From assembly GCA_029881835.1 (NCBI GenBank), contig JAOULV010000111.1:1-5404 (forward strand): DNA of 5,404 nt, written 5' to 3'. Source of the DNA: Rhodospirillaceae bacterium. Lineage in GTDB: Bacteria; Pseudomonadota; Alphaproteobacteria; Rhodospirillales; Magnetovibrionaceae. The notes under the pieces are model-generated. The model was given only the letters and a program-made list of their open reading frames with translations. It was not told the origin of the DNA and did not search any database. Shown here in pieces: positions 5,288 through 5,404 of the stretch. The translations under genes were made by a program, and so were the position numbers. Numbering within the stretch: position 1 is the first letter of the stretch; the number at the start of each line of letters is the position of its first letter.

Positions 5288-5404
5288 ATGTCAGCGAACG
5301 TTAAAATAGCCCCCAGCATCCTGTCTGCCGATTTCGCCCGCCTTGGCGAAGAGGTTAAGGCGGTTGACGAAGCTGGTGCCGATTGGATCCATATCGATGT
5401 TATG
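5288..5404 (+). CDS. cbbE: Ribulose-phosphate 3-epimerase, N-terminal part (partial, runs off window)
   Basis: This encodes the first 39 residues of ribulose-phosphate 3-epimerase, a cytosolic TIM-barrel enzyme that interconverts ribulose 5-phosphate and xylulose 5-phosphate, in the regeneration branch of the Calvin cycle and in the pentose phosphate pathway. The family's N-terminal signature is clear: KIAPSILSADFARLGEEV (residues 6-23), with the active-site Ser of PSILSADF, and GADWIHIDVM (30-39), which includes the His and Asp of the metal/catalytic centre. The family is usually about 220 residues, so most of the gene lies beyond the window. A good ribosome site supports the start. The name cbbE is preferred because of the cbb neighbourhood; if it is the only copy in the genome, rpe would serve equally. 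It is separated from the cbb operon by a terminator, so it is probably expressed independently or through attenuation. Confidence 0.95.
   Translation, partial: MSANVKIAPSILSADFARLGEEVKAVDEAGADWIHIDVM

Overview
The window is a Calvin-Benson-Bassham (cbb) gene cluster from a CO2-fixing bacterium. It carries a green-type form IA RuBisCO, and the gene content (cbbL-cbbS followed directly by cbbQ-cbbO, with no carboxysome shell genes between) matches the 'IAq' arrangement of chemolithoautotrophic and some phototrophic Proteobacteria. The small subunit also has the longer N-terminal segment (SLSNPKSRKFETFS) that I associate with IAq rather than carboxysomal IAc enzymes. Class within the Proteobacteria cannot be settled from this window. 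Base composition is moderate in the main genes and becomes distinctly AT-rich after cbbO.

Layout, all on the + strand: the 3' end of cbbL (1-336); cbbS (395-748); a perfect GC-rich hairpin (777-800) that looks like a partial terminator or mRNA-stabilising element; cbbQ (870-1691), a MoxR-type AAA+ ATPase; cbbO (1718-4111), a large protein with a C-terminal von Willebrand A domain; two small genes of unknown function (4135-4509 and 4552-4902); a 385-base gap without a protein gene; and the 5' end of ribulose-phosphate 3-epimerase (cbbE/rpe) from 5288 to the window edge. No convincing gene was found on the - strand.

How the parts work together: CbbL8S8 RuBisCO carboxylates ribulose 1,5-bisphosphate. 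CbbQ and CbbO form the AAA+ RuBisCO activase of form I enzymes, in which the CbbQ hexamer supplies ATP-driven remodelling and CbbO docks on RuBisCO through its VWA/MIDAS domain. The epimerase belongs to the regeneration branch of the cycle. The two small genes sit in the operon right behind the activase and may be accessory factors; their function is not known to me.

The least explained part is the 4903-5287 gap. It holds an AT-rich stretch and then a compact block (about 5079-5184) that folds on paper into a long stem with nested inner helices, followed at once by a strong intrinsic terminator. This block is either an independent small RNA, a cis-acting leader of the epimerase gene, or the structured 3' end of the cbb operon. 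Two alternative pairing partners for its 5' strand suggest that it could switch between folds.
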